From: Littorina saxatilis
Lineage: Eukaryota; Mollusca; Gastropoda; Littorinimorpha; Littorinidae
DNA length: 64,000 bases
Reading direction: 5' to 3'
Assembly (NCBI RefSeq): GCF_037325665.1
Contig: NC_090245.1
Coordinates: 108,963,996 to 109,027,995 of the forward strand
In this document: in pieces, positions 1 through 10,042 of the stretch
Layout: each line of letters begins with the position of its first letter
Position numbering within the stretch: the first letter of the stretch is position 1
The notes under the pieces: model-generated
Databases searched by the model: none
What the model was told of the DNA's origin: nothing
The model's input: the letters and a program-made list of their open reading frames with translations, nothing else
Translations under genes and position numbers: made by a program

Positions 1-2640
1 AAGCCACCCAAGAACGTAAACCCATAAACTTCTCATCTCAGAATGAGGAGAACTACAACAAGTTGTTCAGTATAACTGAACTCAAACAAGCCTTACAAAA
101 ATGCAACAACTCAGCAACGGGGCTGGACGGAATACATTATCAGTTCCTCACACACCTACCAGAAAGTTGTCTTCTGGTCTTGCTGAAGGTTTTTAACCAC
201 ATATGGGAGAGTGGATCCTTTCCACCTTCATGGCAAGAAGCGATGATTGTCCCCATTCCAAAACCAGGTAAAGATCATACAAACCCCAGCAACTACCGTC
301 CGATAGCCTTGACCAGCTGTCTGTGTAAAACCATGGAGAGATTGGTCAACGCTAGGATGGTGTGGTACCTAGAAAAACAAAACCTCTTAAGTGATGTGCA
401 ATGTGGCTTCCGAAAGGGACACAGCACCACTGATCATTTGGTACGTTTTGAGACCTTCGTTCGAGAGGCCTTTGCGAGATCTGAACATGTACTAGCTATA
501 TTTTTTGACCTCGAGAAGGCTTACGACACGACCTGGAAACACGGTATTTTAGCTGATTTGCATGAAATGGGTTTTCGTGGACGTCTCCCTGTTTTTGTGG
601 AAGGATTTCTAAGTAATCGATTGTTTACAGTACGGGTTGGTCCCAACCTATCAGAGTTCTGTCAACAAGAGATGGGTGTTCCTCAAGGAAGCATTCTATC
701 ACCCATGTTGTTCAACATCAAAATCAATAACATAGTAAAGGCAGTACTGAAAGGATCCGAGTCATCCTTGTTTGTTGATGACTTTGCACTTTGTGTGCGT
801 GGCAAATCCCTACATAGAGTGGAAAGGCAGCTTCAATTATGTATAGACAAGGTGCAAAAATGGGTAACGGAGAACGGTTTCAAATTTTCCACCAGCAAAA
901 CTGTCTGTATGCATCTTTGCAAACAAAGGGGAGCCATGCCAGAACCCTCTCTGGTCCTGAATGGTAATCCTGTCAAGGTTGTTGAAGAATTTAAATTCCT
1001 AGGACTGACCTTTGACCGTCGATTAACATTCCTTAAACATATCCAGTATCTAAGAACATCATGTCTGAAAGCTCTGGATGTATTGAAAGTGGTTTCTCAT
1101 ACGGACTGGGGTGCTGACCGCACAGTCCTACTCAGACTTTACCGTGCTTTAATCCGATCCAAGTTGGACTATGGTTGTGTCGTCTATGGTGGAGCCGCAA
1201 AATCCAACCTAAGGCTATTAGACACAATACACCACCAGGGTATACGTCTTTGTCTGGGAGCTTTCAGGACGTCTCCAGTACAGTCCTTATATTTTGAGGC
1301 CAAAGAACCCTCTCTGAGGCTGCGACGCCTGAAACTCACCCTAAATTATGTGTTGAAACTGAAAGCTATGCCTACAAATCCAGCCTACCAATGCGTATTT
1401 CAACCACAATGCTCTGAATTTTTTGAAAGTCACCCAAATGATCGAGCACCTCTGTCTTCTCGGATTCAGTCACATCTGGCCGAATCAAAGATAAAACTCG
1501 ATCATGTTAGTGAAAATCGATGGACAGAAACACCACCATGGACATTGCCAGATCCAGTTGTTCGACTCGATCTGACAAGGTTAAAGAAGTCAGAGACAAA
1601 TGATTTGATTTTTAAACAGTGTTTTAGCCAGTTCTGTACCGAGTTTCCTTCCCATCAACGAATATACACTGATGGGTCCAAAGCTGAAAGTAAAGTGGCA
1701 TCAGCTTCTGTCACAGGTCCTAATCTCGATAGGGCCTTTTCGGCCCGTCTTCCGGATGACAGTTCTGTATTTTCTGCAGAGTTGAAAGCTTTACAGCTAG
1801 CTCTGAAACAGGTATATCAGTCAAAAAAGAAAGACTTCCTGATTCTGTCGGATTCCCTATCGGCTCTTACCGCCGTGAAGAGAATTCAGCTAGATCACCC
1901 ACTGTTGGTCGAAATCCAAGAGCTACATGCATCTCTGATTGAAGAAGGCAAAAGGATTGTGTTTGCATGGGTGCCATCCCATGTTGGAATTAGAGGCAAC
2001 TCTGCAGCTGATCAAGCTGCTAAAGAAGCCAGAGAAAGACTCATCACTGACAAACACACAAAGCATTCAGATTTCAGAACTCGCACCAACATGTACATAA
2101 AGTACCTATGGCAGAGTGAATGGGACGAATGTGAAGAAAATAAACTTCATAAGATCGTTCCCCAGCTGTCGGACAGCCTACCCCAATGTCGCCTCAACAG
2201 GAAAGAAGAGACAGTTCTCTGTCGCTTACACATTGGGCACAGTCACATTACACATTCGTATCTGCTGAAAGGTGAAGATCCACCATACTGTTTTGGATGT
2301 GACGAACCATGGACATTAGAACATGTTCTCACAAAATGTGTAGACGTTCAAGAATTTCGAGACAAACACTACAATGCGGAAACACTGAAGGTTTTATTCC
2401 GGGATGTTCCCCCGGACAAGATTTTTAACTTTTTAAAAGAGATCAAGATTTTTTACAAGATTTAAAGTACCAGAAGTGAAAATTATTAATTTTTAGAACC
2501 TTCTTTTACAGTGATAGATTTGAATGTAAATAGTCTGAAACGTAGAAGTTGCCATATGAAGGGAAAAGAAAATAACTGTATCGGTCTCGAATAGCAGCTA
2601 GCATCTGCTGAAGAGACATTAAACCCCAAAAACCAACCAA
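1..2640 (+). mobile_element. RNase H-bearing LINE (I/Nimb-like), left end outside window
   Basis: This is a non-LTR retrotransposon made of the RT-RNase H ORF plus a 3' UTR of about 175 bp that ends in a short CCAA repeat (about 2627-2640). The element runs off the left edge, so any endonuclease domain lies outside the window. A nearly identical 3' piece of the same family sits at 9327-9955, which points to recent activity. The group is assigned from the RT followed by RNase H with an intact ORF; the exact clade is an inference. Confidence 0.88.
3..2465 (+). CDS. LINE reverse transcriptase-RNase H polyprotein (partial N-terminus)
   Basis: The frame is open from base 3 to the stop at 2465, so the true start lies to the left; the TTG at 63 is not a real start. 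Visible RT blocks include ATGLDGIHYQF, NYRPIALTS, CGFRKGHSTTDHL, FFDLEKAYDT, GVPQGSILSP and the active site FVDDF (variant of YADD). A thumb region follows, then a ribonuclease H domain with YTDGSKA, FSAELKAL, LSDSLSAL and GNSAADQAAKEA, which hold the expected acidic residues. The C-terminus has a Cys/His cluster (CFGCDEPWTLEHVLTKC) common in LINE ORF2 tails. There is no internal stop or frameshift. The role is target-primed reverse transcription of its own RNA. Confidence 0.9.
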   Translation, partial: ATQERKPINFSSQNEENYNKLFSITELKQALQKCNNSATGLDGIHYQFLTHLPESCLLVLLKVFNHIWESGSFPPSWQEAMIVPIPKPGKDHTNPSNYRPIALTSCLCKTMERLVNARMVWYLEKQNLLSDVQCGFRKGHSTTDHLVRFETFVREAFARSEHVLAIFFDLEKAYDTTWKHGILADLHEMGFRGRLPVFVEGFLSNRLFTVRVGPNLSEFCQQEMGVPQGSILSPMLFNIKINNIVKAVLKGSESSLFVDDFALCVRGKSLHRVERQLQLCIDKVQKWVTENGFKFSTSKTVCMHLCKQRGAMPEPSLVLNGNPVKVVEEFKFLGLTFDRRLTFLKHIQYLRTSCLKALDVLKVVSHTDWGADRTVLLRLYRALIRSKLDYGCVVYGGAAKSNLRLLDTIHHQGIRLCLGAFRTSPVQSLYFEAKEPSLRLRRLKLTLNYVLKLKAMPTNPAYQCVFQPQCSEFFESHPNDRAPLSSRIQSHLAESKIKLDHVSENRWTETPPWTLPDPVVRLDLTRLKKSETNDLIFKQCFSQFCTEFPSHQRIYTDGSKAESKVASASVTGPNLDRAFSARLPDDSSVFSAELKALQLALKQVYQSKKKDFLILSDSLSALTAVKRIQLDHPLLVEIQELHASLIEEGKRIVFAWVPSHVGIRGNSAADQAAKEARERLITDKHTKHSDFRTRTNMYIKYLWQSEWDECEENKLHKIVPQLSDSLPQCRLNRKEETVLCRLHIGHSHITHSYLLKGEDPPYCFGCDEPWTLEHVLTKCVDVQEFRDKHYNAETLKVLFRDVPPDKIFNFLKEIKIFYKI

Positions 2641-2777
2641 CCATCCATCTTTTCCTGGAACGCTTAACCTTTGCCTGAGGTCTCACATCATCACGTTCTC
2701 CCGTTTTCCGTTTTGTTCCTTTCTTCGGATCTGGCTCTGACTCAAACTCCGGCTCAACCTCCATCTCCCCCCTTTCC

Positions 2778-2833
2778 CCGTCGCGATATAACCTTCGTGG
2801 TTGAAAACGACGTTAAACACCAAATAAAGAAAG
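2778..2833 (+). repeat. SINE 3'-end fragment
   Basis: The segment reads through a GATATAACCTTCGTGGTTG-type motif and ACGTTAAACACC into AATAAAGAAAG, which resembles the 3' end of a molluscan tRNA-derived SINE. No head with A and B boxes is visible upstream, so it is either truncated or too diverged. The family assignment is from memory of the motif. Confidence 0.5.
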
Positions 2834-2849
2834 AATTCCACAAATGATA

Positions 2850-2913
2850 CCGCCCTGATATGGCCCTTCGTGGTCGGCTGGGCGTTAAGCAAACAAACAA
2901 ACAAACAAACAAA
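2850..2913 (+). mobile_element. 5'-truncated SINE copy with target-site duplication
   Basis: This is the last 64 bp of the SINE family seen full-length at 31749-32050: CCGCCCTGATATGGCCCTTC, then GGCTGGGCGTTAAGC and an (AAAC)n tail. It is bounded by a perfect 12-bp duplication CCACAAATGATA at 2838-2849 and 2914-2925. Truncation at the 5' side with an intact 3' tail is the signature of LINE-driven retroposition. Confidence 0.85.
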
Positions 2914-3016
2914 CCACAAATGATATATTTTACATATATAATGTATAATAACCAACGAAAAGCGGAATCGGAAATGACACAAGACAGAGATTCGGACAGC
3001 GAAAACGAAACGAGAA

Positions 3017-3490
3017 CTACTGCTGCTGCAGCAGGTGTGCGGGGTGCATTTCCCCGATACCTTGTTGTTTATTTTCAGAGTGACAATGAGAGGAAGATTT
3101 CTCCTTTTGTTTTTTAGCCATTATAGCCAACGGGCACTGGTACACATTTTTGTTGACGGAACCACTGTGACCCATGTGCCGATAGATCAGCTCTCTTTCA
3201 CTCTCTGGAACATCTTGCAAGACAAATACAGTAGACGCTCGGTGTCTGAACTTATCCGCTATCAACAGATGAGGCTTTTTCAGTTTGTCGCCCATTTCTT
3301 TTGTGACAGAGCTAATGCAGTTCCAGCCTGTAACATGATCCATTGACTGTCCAGTGTTTGGAAACAGGAACACATTGTCTTTGTGAATTCCAACAGTGCT
3401 TCTTTCCTCCATCAGTTTCCGCAGGGGTTCCCAACTCTGGAACAAGGCGACGACTTTTACTGCCTGATAGGCAAGTTTGTGATTTGTCAT
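3017..3490 (-). pseudogene. Tyrosine-recombinase-like (Crypton-type) fragment
   Basis: This is a 157-residue open frame on the minus strand. Its C-terminal half has the spacing ADKFRHRAS, then HMGHSGSVNKNVYQ, which resembles the R-x-x-H ... GH ... Y core of tyrosine recombinases found in Cryptons and related invertebrate elements. The N-terminal part (VVALFQSWEPLRKLMEERST) would belong to the same domain. No full-length enzyme, termini or introns were found, so it is read as a decayed fragment. It could instead be an exon of an unrecognised host gene. Confidence 0.4.
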
Positions 3491-3574
3491 GAGGGATTTT
3501 TCAAGAGGATCTGACTGGATTGATGAAGATCTGGTTCAAAACGTGTCAGATCCTCTTGACATCTTTTCCATCTT

Positions 3575-4800
3575 CTGGTCACACCTATCTCACTCATGTT
3601 CATCTGCTTAAAAGAGAAGAGGCACCATGGTGCTACGCGTGTGATACTGGTTTTACTGTGAGTCATTTTCTCACCGAGTGTGCTGATCTGTATGATCAAC
3701 GAGAAAAGTATTTTGGCACCTTGAACTTGAAAAGTATTTTTACAGAGGTCAACTCTACAGCTCTTTTTATATTTAGTCAAGTTTTGACTAAATATTTTAA
3801 CATCGAGGGGGAATCGAAACGAGGGTCGTGGTGTATGTGCGTGTGTGTGTGTGTGTGTGTAGAGCGATTCAGACTAAACTACTGGACCGATCTTTATGAA
3901 ATTTGACATGAGAGTTCCTGGGTATGAAATCCCCATACGTTTTTTTCATTTTTTTGATAAATGTCTTTGATGACGTCATATCCGGCTTTTCGTGAAAGTT
4001 GAGGCGGCACTGTCACGCCCTCATTTTTCAACCAAATTGGTTGAAATTTTGGTCAAGTAATCTTTGATGAAGCCCGGACTTCGGTATTGCATTTCAGCTT
4101 GGTGGCTTAAAAATTAATTAATGACTTTGGTCATTAAAAATCTGAAAATTGTAAAAAAAAAAAAAAAAATTTATATAACGATCCAAATTTACGTTTATCT
4201 TATTCTCCATCATTTGCTGATTCCAAAAACATATAAATATGTTATATTTGGATTGAAAACAAGCTCTGAAAATTAAATCGAAATCAATTTAAAAACACTT
4301 TCATCTTATTCCTTGTCGGTTCCTGATTCCAAAAACATATAGATATGATATGTTTGGATTAGAAACACGCTCAGAAAGTTAAAACAAAGAGAGGTACAGA
4401 AAAGCGTGCTATCCTTCTTAGCGCAACTACTACCCCGCTCTTCTTGTCAATTTCACTGCCTTTGCCATGAGCGGTGGACTGACGATGCTACGAGTATACG
4501 GTCTTGCTGAAAAATGGCAGCTACTTGACTAAATATAGTATTTTCGCCTTACGCGACTTGTTGGGTTTTTAAAGGAGTCTGGTCTTTATTTTAAGATTTG
4601 AATTTTAAAACTACCTAAGTTATTTGACATATAGGGTTTTGCTTTGACTTTTTTGTTGCCTTCGGGTGACGTTACGGATTTTATGTATTAGATTTTATGT
4701 TTTAATCAAAAAATGTGAATAGATTAACTTGTGGGGTCCTGATTTGGCCTATTATGGTCCGCTGGACCCGAAAAGCAACAGCTAACTAACTAACTAACTA
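3575..4800 (+). mobile_element. LINE 3' fragment split by a MITE-like insertion
   Basis: The coding part (3580-3770, GHTYLTHVHLLKREEAPWC through SHFLTEC) aligns with the Cys/His C-terminus of the LINE at 1-2640. The frame is interrupted at about 3770 and resumes after 4563 with FLKESGLYFKI and a stop, matching the FLKEIKIFYKI end of the relative. The 3' UTR runs to about 4800 and ends in a (TAAC)n tail. Its last part, CCTGATTTGGCC and GGTCCGCTGGACCC, resembles the SINE 3' end found elsewhere in the window. Confidence 0.75.
3771..4563 (+). mobile_element. Non-autonomous MITE-like repeat of about 790 bp
   Basis: Its limits are set by the LINE reading frame it interrupts. It opens with TTTAGTCAAGTTTTGACTAA, has a GT microsatellite near 3839-3860, and closes with a CTTGACTAAATA block followed by TTACGCGACTTG. 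It has no coding capacity. A diverged head portion of the same family lies in reverse orientation at about 49757-50022. The superfamily is not assigned because the terminal inverted repeat is short and the target duplication is ambiguous in a T run. Confidence 0.65.
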
Positions 4801-5229
4801 GTATATAAATTAGTATATACAGCTGCAAAACACAGCACAGATTAATACAGACGTAAGGGGTCCTGTACGGAGCATAATTAAAGTTGCTGTACTTTTCCCT
4901 GCAACACAAAATGCAAGTGAGCATTTTTCACACATTTGCTTTTAACATTCCATATTTTCCCCACATTCATTCCTTTATGACAGTAAAACCTCCAACTGAC
5001 GACCTTGAAAATGTCCAGAAAAATCGGTCGTAAAAAGGAGGGGTCTTTATTGGGAGTTTGGGAAGGTTCATTTTTTATCACTGGGGAGGCAACTGTTGTT
5101 CAGTCTTTCTCATTTTCTGCAGTTCTGTCCCTTGAAAGTTGTGTTTGTTATCCCTTTTTTGTTCCAAGTTGATGTGCATATGGATTAACATGATGTATGT
5201 GCATACATCTGCACACAGACTGGCAGACA

Positions 5230-5264
<35 letters not shown>

Positions 5265-5300
5265 CACAAACTCAAGTCAAGGACCCCTGCGCCCTACCCC
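4801..5300. other. No gene seen; contains a CA microsatellite
   Basis: This stretch is AT-rich with only short chance ORFs. A (CA)n run occupies about 5231-5262. No domain, RNA gene or transposon end was recognised. Confidence 0.5.
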
Positions 5301-5319
5301 TTACAGAAAAAAAGGCCCT

Positions 5320-5960
5320 GTGGCGAGCCTCGCAGCGAGCCTCGCTGCGAGGTCGTAATTTACCATGCAAATTAAGTTTGCTGCGACTAAGTCGCAGCTA
5401 GCTGTGATGTAGTTATATATCCTTATATGAAGATCCTACCCGCGAGCTTGATGTGATGAGGTCGCGGCTAGCTGCGATGTTCCCTGCGAGCTTGCCGCGA
5501 CCTAGCAGCAGCTAGCCGCGATGTCCTGGACCCCTTACTGTGAGCTTGCCGCGACCAGGTCACAGCTAGCCGCGACCAGGTCACAGCTAGCTGCGACCAG
5601 GTCACAGCTAGCCGCGACCAGGTCACAGCTAGCCGCGATGTTCCTGGAATCATGTTGCGGCTTGCCGTGATCTAGTCGCAGCTAGCTGTGATCTAGTCGC
5701 AGCTAGCTGTGATCTAGTCGCAGTTAGCTGCGATCTAGTCGTGGCAAGCCGCGATGAATTATTATAGACCCAAGCAGGTTACAGCTAGCCGCGACCAGGT
5801 CGCAGCTAGCCGCGACCAGGTCGCAGCTAGCCGCGGTAACCCGGACCTGTTCCTGATAGTCACAGCTATATACCGTGATTAGGTCGCAGCTAGCCGCGAT
5901 TACCCGGACCTATATGTGGTAGTCACAGCTATCCGCGACCATGTCACAGCTATAGCTAGC
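5320..5960. repeat. Degenerate GC-rich minisatellite of about 19-21 bp
   Basis: Units are built on GTCGCAGCTAGCCGCGACC and variants in which CGCAG becomes CACAG and CCGCG becomes CTGCG or CTGTG. The core AGCTAGC is palindromic and each unit is close to self-complementary, so single strands could fold. Spacing is irregular and units are diverged, so it is an old array. Confidence 0.8.
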
Positions 5961-6682
5961 AACGACCTGGCCTGTCCTCCAAATTCTTACCACGTACAAG
6001 CTTTCCTTGAGCCAGCTGCAGCTACCTGTGCAGTTGTCACGGTTTACTGCGATGTCCATGAAATCATCAAGCAACGACCTTCAAATTTCACAGCAAGTGA
6101 GCTGCAACCTAGTGATGAGTGATAACTTACTGCAGTTATGCAGGAGGAAATGCTTTACCAAACCCTGAACATTGTTTAGATGGTTTAAAGTCCCAGTTAA
6201 AATATACCTAAACCCTCCCAGAAAAATGCTGCAACCAGCTTGTGGGTGCATGCAAATCCTTTCGCACTGACAGGCCATTGTGCTACATACATTCTAAATT
6301 GACTAGAGACAGAAGCAGTTCAACACATGCAGACGCATATTCTCAAATGTAAAGCAAACAATTGGTTTAAATTCAAATTATTTAATAAAAGCTCATTTGG
6401 CATAAATTCAGATTAAATAGAGCAAGCTGTATCCTGCGATCAGGACGAACAAGTTCATCAGAGTTCACAATTTGTTGCCGAAATACAAGATCGCCGGCAC
6501 TAGCAATCGCCGATGCTGGTTTTTTTTAAATCGATGTCACGTGGGTTTAGCTAAAGGTCTCGTGAGTAATTTTTTGCTTAAAACAAACAGCTGCTTAACC
6601 TTTTCCCAAAGTTAATTGCAATACACCCTAAATGTGCAGAGCTAAATAAACAAAAGTTTGGTACTGAATATCAGCGATATAA
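5961..6682. other. No gene seen
   Basis: This is AT-rich sequence between the minisatellite and the Tc1 element. No conserved ORF, tRNA or transposon end was recognised. Confidence 0.45.
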
Positions 6683-6835
6683 ACTGTTCAAAAAAAGAAA
6701 CGCATAGCTTGTAATATTTGGTTAATTTAGTTATATGGCTACAAGGATATCCACCAAACTGCAGAAAATGTTTATCTGGTCGTCGACCTTTCGTCCATTG
6801 CCACAAGTGAGCTCTGCACGTGACGCATGCGTTAT

Positions 6836-8062
6836 CAAGTTTCAAGTTTCAAGTTTTATTTATTCCAATAAAACCCCGTGAGGATACATGGAAAATTAAA
6901 AAAACACAATAAAAACACATTTCATTCAACACCAAATAAAAGGAACTAAAACAAAAAGAAATCAGACTATGTACAGAAAAGGGAGTTGAGGGAGAGCAAA
7001 AACAATACAAGAAACAATTCAACAATAATAATAATAAATAATAATAATAATGATAATAATAATACAAAAAATAATAAAACATTACAAGTGCAAAGTGATT
7101 ACATACATTTCTTTACTATGGGAAATGGGGGGAAGGGAGAGGGAGGGGGGTGATGGGTGGGTTAACATAAGGACAAAAATACTATTACAAACAACACAAA
7201 ACAGATAACGGAATATAAAGCTAAAAGAGAATTAAATTTTACTCGCTTCTCAAACAGTCCATGACAAGTGTCATGAACTTTGCGAGTTTTAGCAATAAAC
7301 TCTTTTTTGTAGTGGAAAAAAGCTCTCTGAATTTAACTGAATTGGGGCGGGCATAATAATAGCACCGTAACAACTGTTTTCTATAATTGGTAAAGAAAGG
7401 ACATACAAAAATATAATGGAACTCGTCCCCAAGGTCACCTGATGAACATTTGTGACAGATTCTGTCTTGTCTGGGAATACCAAGAGTCCTACCTTTTTGT
7501 ATCATTCTATAATTATAATAAAACTCATTGTTATTTATTTCTGAATGCCAGGTTTGGACAAATTGGTCTTGTAGCCTATTTTTCATCAGTGCTTTGAAAG
7601 TATTAAAATAACCACCATCCGTTACATTATTGATAGTTTGATTGTGCCAAAAATCACTAAAGCCTAACTCATTTAGAACACCATGGACAGAAAGCAAAAA
7701 TTTTGACTTGTATACACCAGATTCATACATTTTAAACAAAAAACGATATGTCACACAAGAAAGTTTGTCAGAACCATTAGAAAATGCAAGTTTGTACCAA
7801 AAATTCAACATACGACATTTCGCTTGAATACTTACAGGGAACTGACCTAATTCACCCAAAACCATGTTTGTTGGTGTTGATTTGCCAACTTTCAAAATCA
7901 TCTTAAAAAATCGTATCTGTAATTTGTTAGCTAAATCAGACATGTAAGGGCACCATACTTCAGAACCGTAAAGTAAAATAGGGACCACAGTTTTTTCAAA
8001 GAGGTCAATTTGAACATCAAGAGGCAAAAACAGTTTTCTAGTTTTACGTAATGAAGCAAACA
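6836..8062 (-). mobile_element. 5'-truncated LINE (same family as the one at about 52-56.4 kb)
   Basis: The minus-strand frame 7239-8061 encodes the C-terminal part of a LINE ORF2 without RNase H: FASLRKTRKLFLPLDVQIDL, then LLYGSEVW, YFNTFKALMKNRLQDQF, and a C-x2-C ... H-x4-C cluster (CHKCSSGDLGDEFHYIFVC). It aligns along its length with residues of the ORF at 54973-55998. The 3' UTR contains AATAAA and ends in TTGAAAC repeats (6836-6856). A target duplication was not found. Confidence 0.82.
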
Positions 8063-8224
8063 GTGGCTACAATGTCAAAATTGCTCATTTGGCATGACCA
8101 CTCGTCATGCTTCAGTGTAATCTCGTGAAACTCGGGGAATATTGAGCTCTCACCATCTCTTCCAAAACCCATAAAAGCGGATTGTTCGCCACAAAGAGAT
8201 CAGACGACAATTCAGCGACGAAAG

Positions 8225-9217
8225 ATGGCCCGATTGAGCAGAGAAGACCGCCAAATTGCATTGGGTCGTTTACAAGCAGGCCAAAGTCAAAGTGCAATCG
8301 CCAGGCACTTCCACGTGTCCCAGAGCACCATCAGTAGACTGTGGGTCAGGTTTCAAGCCACTGGCTCCGTTGGTGACTTGCCACGAGCGGGAAGACCAAG
8401 GGCGACAACTGCTGCTCACGACCGCTTCATACGGCTCCGGAATCGTTTCCTGTCGGCCTCATCTTCTGTCCAGGCTCTCCCCGGGCCACACCGATTATCG
8501 GACCAGACCGTGCGGAACCGCCTGCATGAAGCTGGTTTGAGAGCTCACAGAGGAGCTGTCCTCACCCGCCGCCATCGCCAGAACCGAGTGCAGTGGGGCA
8601 ACCAGCACCTTCGCTGGACCGTCCGGAATCACTGGAGACACATGTGGTTCAGCGACGAGTCCTACTTCCTGCTCCAGCGACATGATGGTCGGAGGAGGGT
8701 CTACCGGAGAGTAAACGAACGTTACGCGCCCAACTGTGTGGATGAGGCACCCGTTCATGGTGGTGGAGGCGTCATGGTGTGGGGGGGGATCAATACCGCT
8801 GGAAGGAGCACCCTGGTGCACGTCCAAGGGCGCATAACTGCCCAGCGATACGTGGAGGAAATTCTGTGCCCACACGCCCTTCCTCTTCTGGCTGACCAGG
8901 ATGCCATATTCCAGCTGGACAACGCTCGCCCGCACACAGCACGACTCACCACCCAGTTCCTCACCGACCACCATGTCCAGGTGCTTCCCTGGCCATCCAT
9001 GTCGCCAGACATGAACCCGATAGAACACCTCTGGGATGAATTGGACAGACGTGTGTGCAGGCGAGAAGAAGCGCCGGCAAATCACCGCGATCTATTGCAG
9101 GCACTTCAGGAGGAGTGGGACACCATCCCACAGCAAGATATCCGGCATCTGATCCAGTCCATGCCCAGAAGGTGCCGGGCAGTTGTTGCTGCTCAAGGCA
9201 GTCACACCCCCTACTGA
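8225..9217 (+). CDS. Tc1/mariner transposase, DD34E, intact
   Basis: This 330-residue ORF has the usual length for a Tc1-family transposase. Residues 1-55 form a first helix-turn-helix (ARLSREDRQIALGRLQAGQS, then IARHFHVSQSTISRLW), followed by a GRPR-type linker (AGRPRAT, about residues 55-61) and a second helix-turn-helix to about residue 110. The DDE catalytic triad is visible: D144 in WFSDESYF, D232 in QLDNARPHTA and E267 in DMNPIEHLWDE, with 34 residues between the last two. The start at 8225 is the first ATG of the frame. There is no stop or frameshift, so it could make enzyme, although the LINE in the left arm may block its expression. Confidence 0.93.
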   Translation: MARLSREDRQIALGRLQAGQSQSAIARHFHVSQSTISRLWVRFQATGSVGDLPRAGRPRATTAAHDRFIRLRNRFLSASSSVQALPGPHRLSDQTVRNRLHEAGLRAHRGAVLTRRHRQNRVQWGNQHLRWTVRNHWRHMWFSDESYFLLQRHDGRRRVYRRVNERYAPNCVDEAPVHGGGGVMVWGGINTAGRSTLVHVQGRITAQRYVEEILCPHALPLLADQDAIFQLDNARPHTARLTTQFLTDHHVQVLPWPSMSPDMNPIEHLWDELDRRVCRREEAPANHRDLLQALQEEWDTIPQQDIRHLIQSMPRRCRAVVAAQGSHTPY

Positions 9218-9326
9218 CTTGACAGCCTCGGCACCCAATCGTATTGATTGACTGATTGATTTGAAGAACTGTGTGTGCATTCAACTGTGTCCATACCAAA
9301 TTTCAAACAAATAATCTAAATATTGG

Positions 9327-9955
9327 TGCAAAAGAAGCCAGAGAAAGACTCATCACTGACAAACACACAAAGCATTCAGATTTCAGAACTCGCACCAACA
9401 TGTACATAAAGTACCTATGGCAGAGTGAATGGGACGAATGTGAAGAAAATAAACTTCATAAGATCGTCCCCCAGCTGTCGGACAGCCTACCCCAATGTCG
9501 CCTCAACAGGAAAGAAGAGACAGTTCTCTGTCGCTTACACATTGGGCACAGTCACATTACACATTCGTATCTGCTGAAAGGTGAAGATCCACCATACTGT
9601 TTTGGATGTGACGAACCATGGACATTAGAACATGTTCTCACAAAATGTGTAGACGTTCAAGAATTTCGAGACAAACACTACAATGCGGAAACACTGAAGG
9701 TTTTATTCCGGGATGTTCCCCCGGACAAGATTTTTAACTTTTTAAAAGAGATCAAGATTTTTTACAAGATTTAAAGTATCAGAAGTGAAAATTATTAATT
9801 TTTAGAACCTTCTTTTACAGTGATAGATTTGAATGTAAATAGTCTGAAACGTAGAACTTGCCATATGAAGGGAAAAGAAAATAACTGCATCGGTCTCGAA
9901 TAGCAGCTAGCATCTGCTGAAGAGACATTAAACCCCAAAAACCAACCAACCAACC
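9327..9955 (+). mobile_element. Recent 5'-truncated copy of the RNase H LINE
   Basis: This 629-bp piece repeats the last part of the LINE at 1-2640 (from about 2027) with only a handful of substitutions, through the stop and 3' UTR to the CCAA tail. It is bounded by a perfect 13-bp target duplication ATCTAAATATTGG at 9314-9326 and 9956-9968. It lies between the transposase stop and the right inverted repeat of the Tc1 element, so it is younger than that element. Confidence 0.92.
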
Positions 9956-10042
9956 ATCTAAATATTGGATTTTCTGTTAATTTTTTCGAAAAATAAAACA
10001 AATTTGGCAAGTAGCAACTATGCGTTTCTTATTTTGAACAGT

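Larger units (their letters stand above)
6683..10042 (+). mobile_element. Tc1/mariner transposon with two nested LINE insertions
   Basis: The terminal inverted repeats are about 25 bp: ACTGTTCAAAAAAAGAAACG at 6683 and its reverse complement, with one mismatch, ending at 10042. The outer flank is TA-like on the right, but the left flank reads AA, so one copy of the TA duplication is altered. The element carries an intact transposase ORF (8225-9217). A minus-strand LINE fragment (about 6836-8062) sits in its left arm, and a plus-strand LINE 3' fragment (9327-9955, with its own 13-bp duplication) in its right arm. Without the insertions it would be about 1.5 kb, usual for this superfamily. Confidence 0.88.

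Noticed and set aside
8495-9299. Minus-strand ORFs of 85-196 codons opposite the transposase
   Set aside because: They are shadow frames of the GC-richer transposase gene with no domain.
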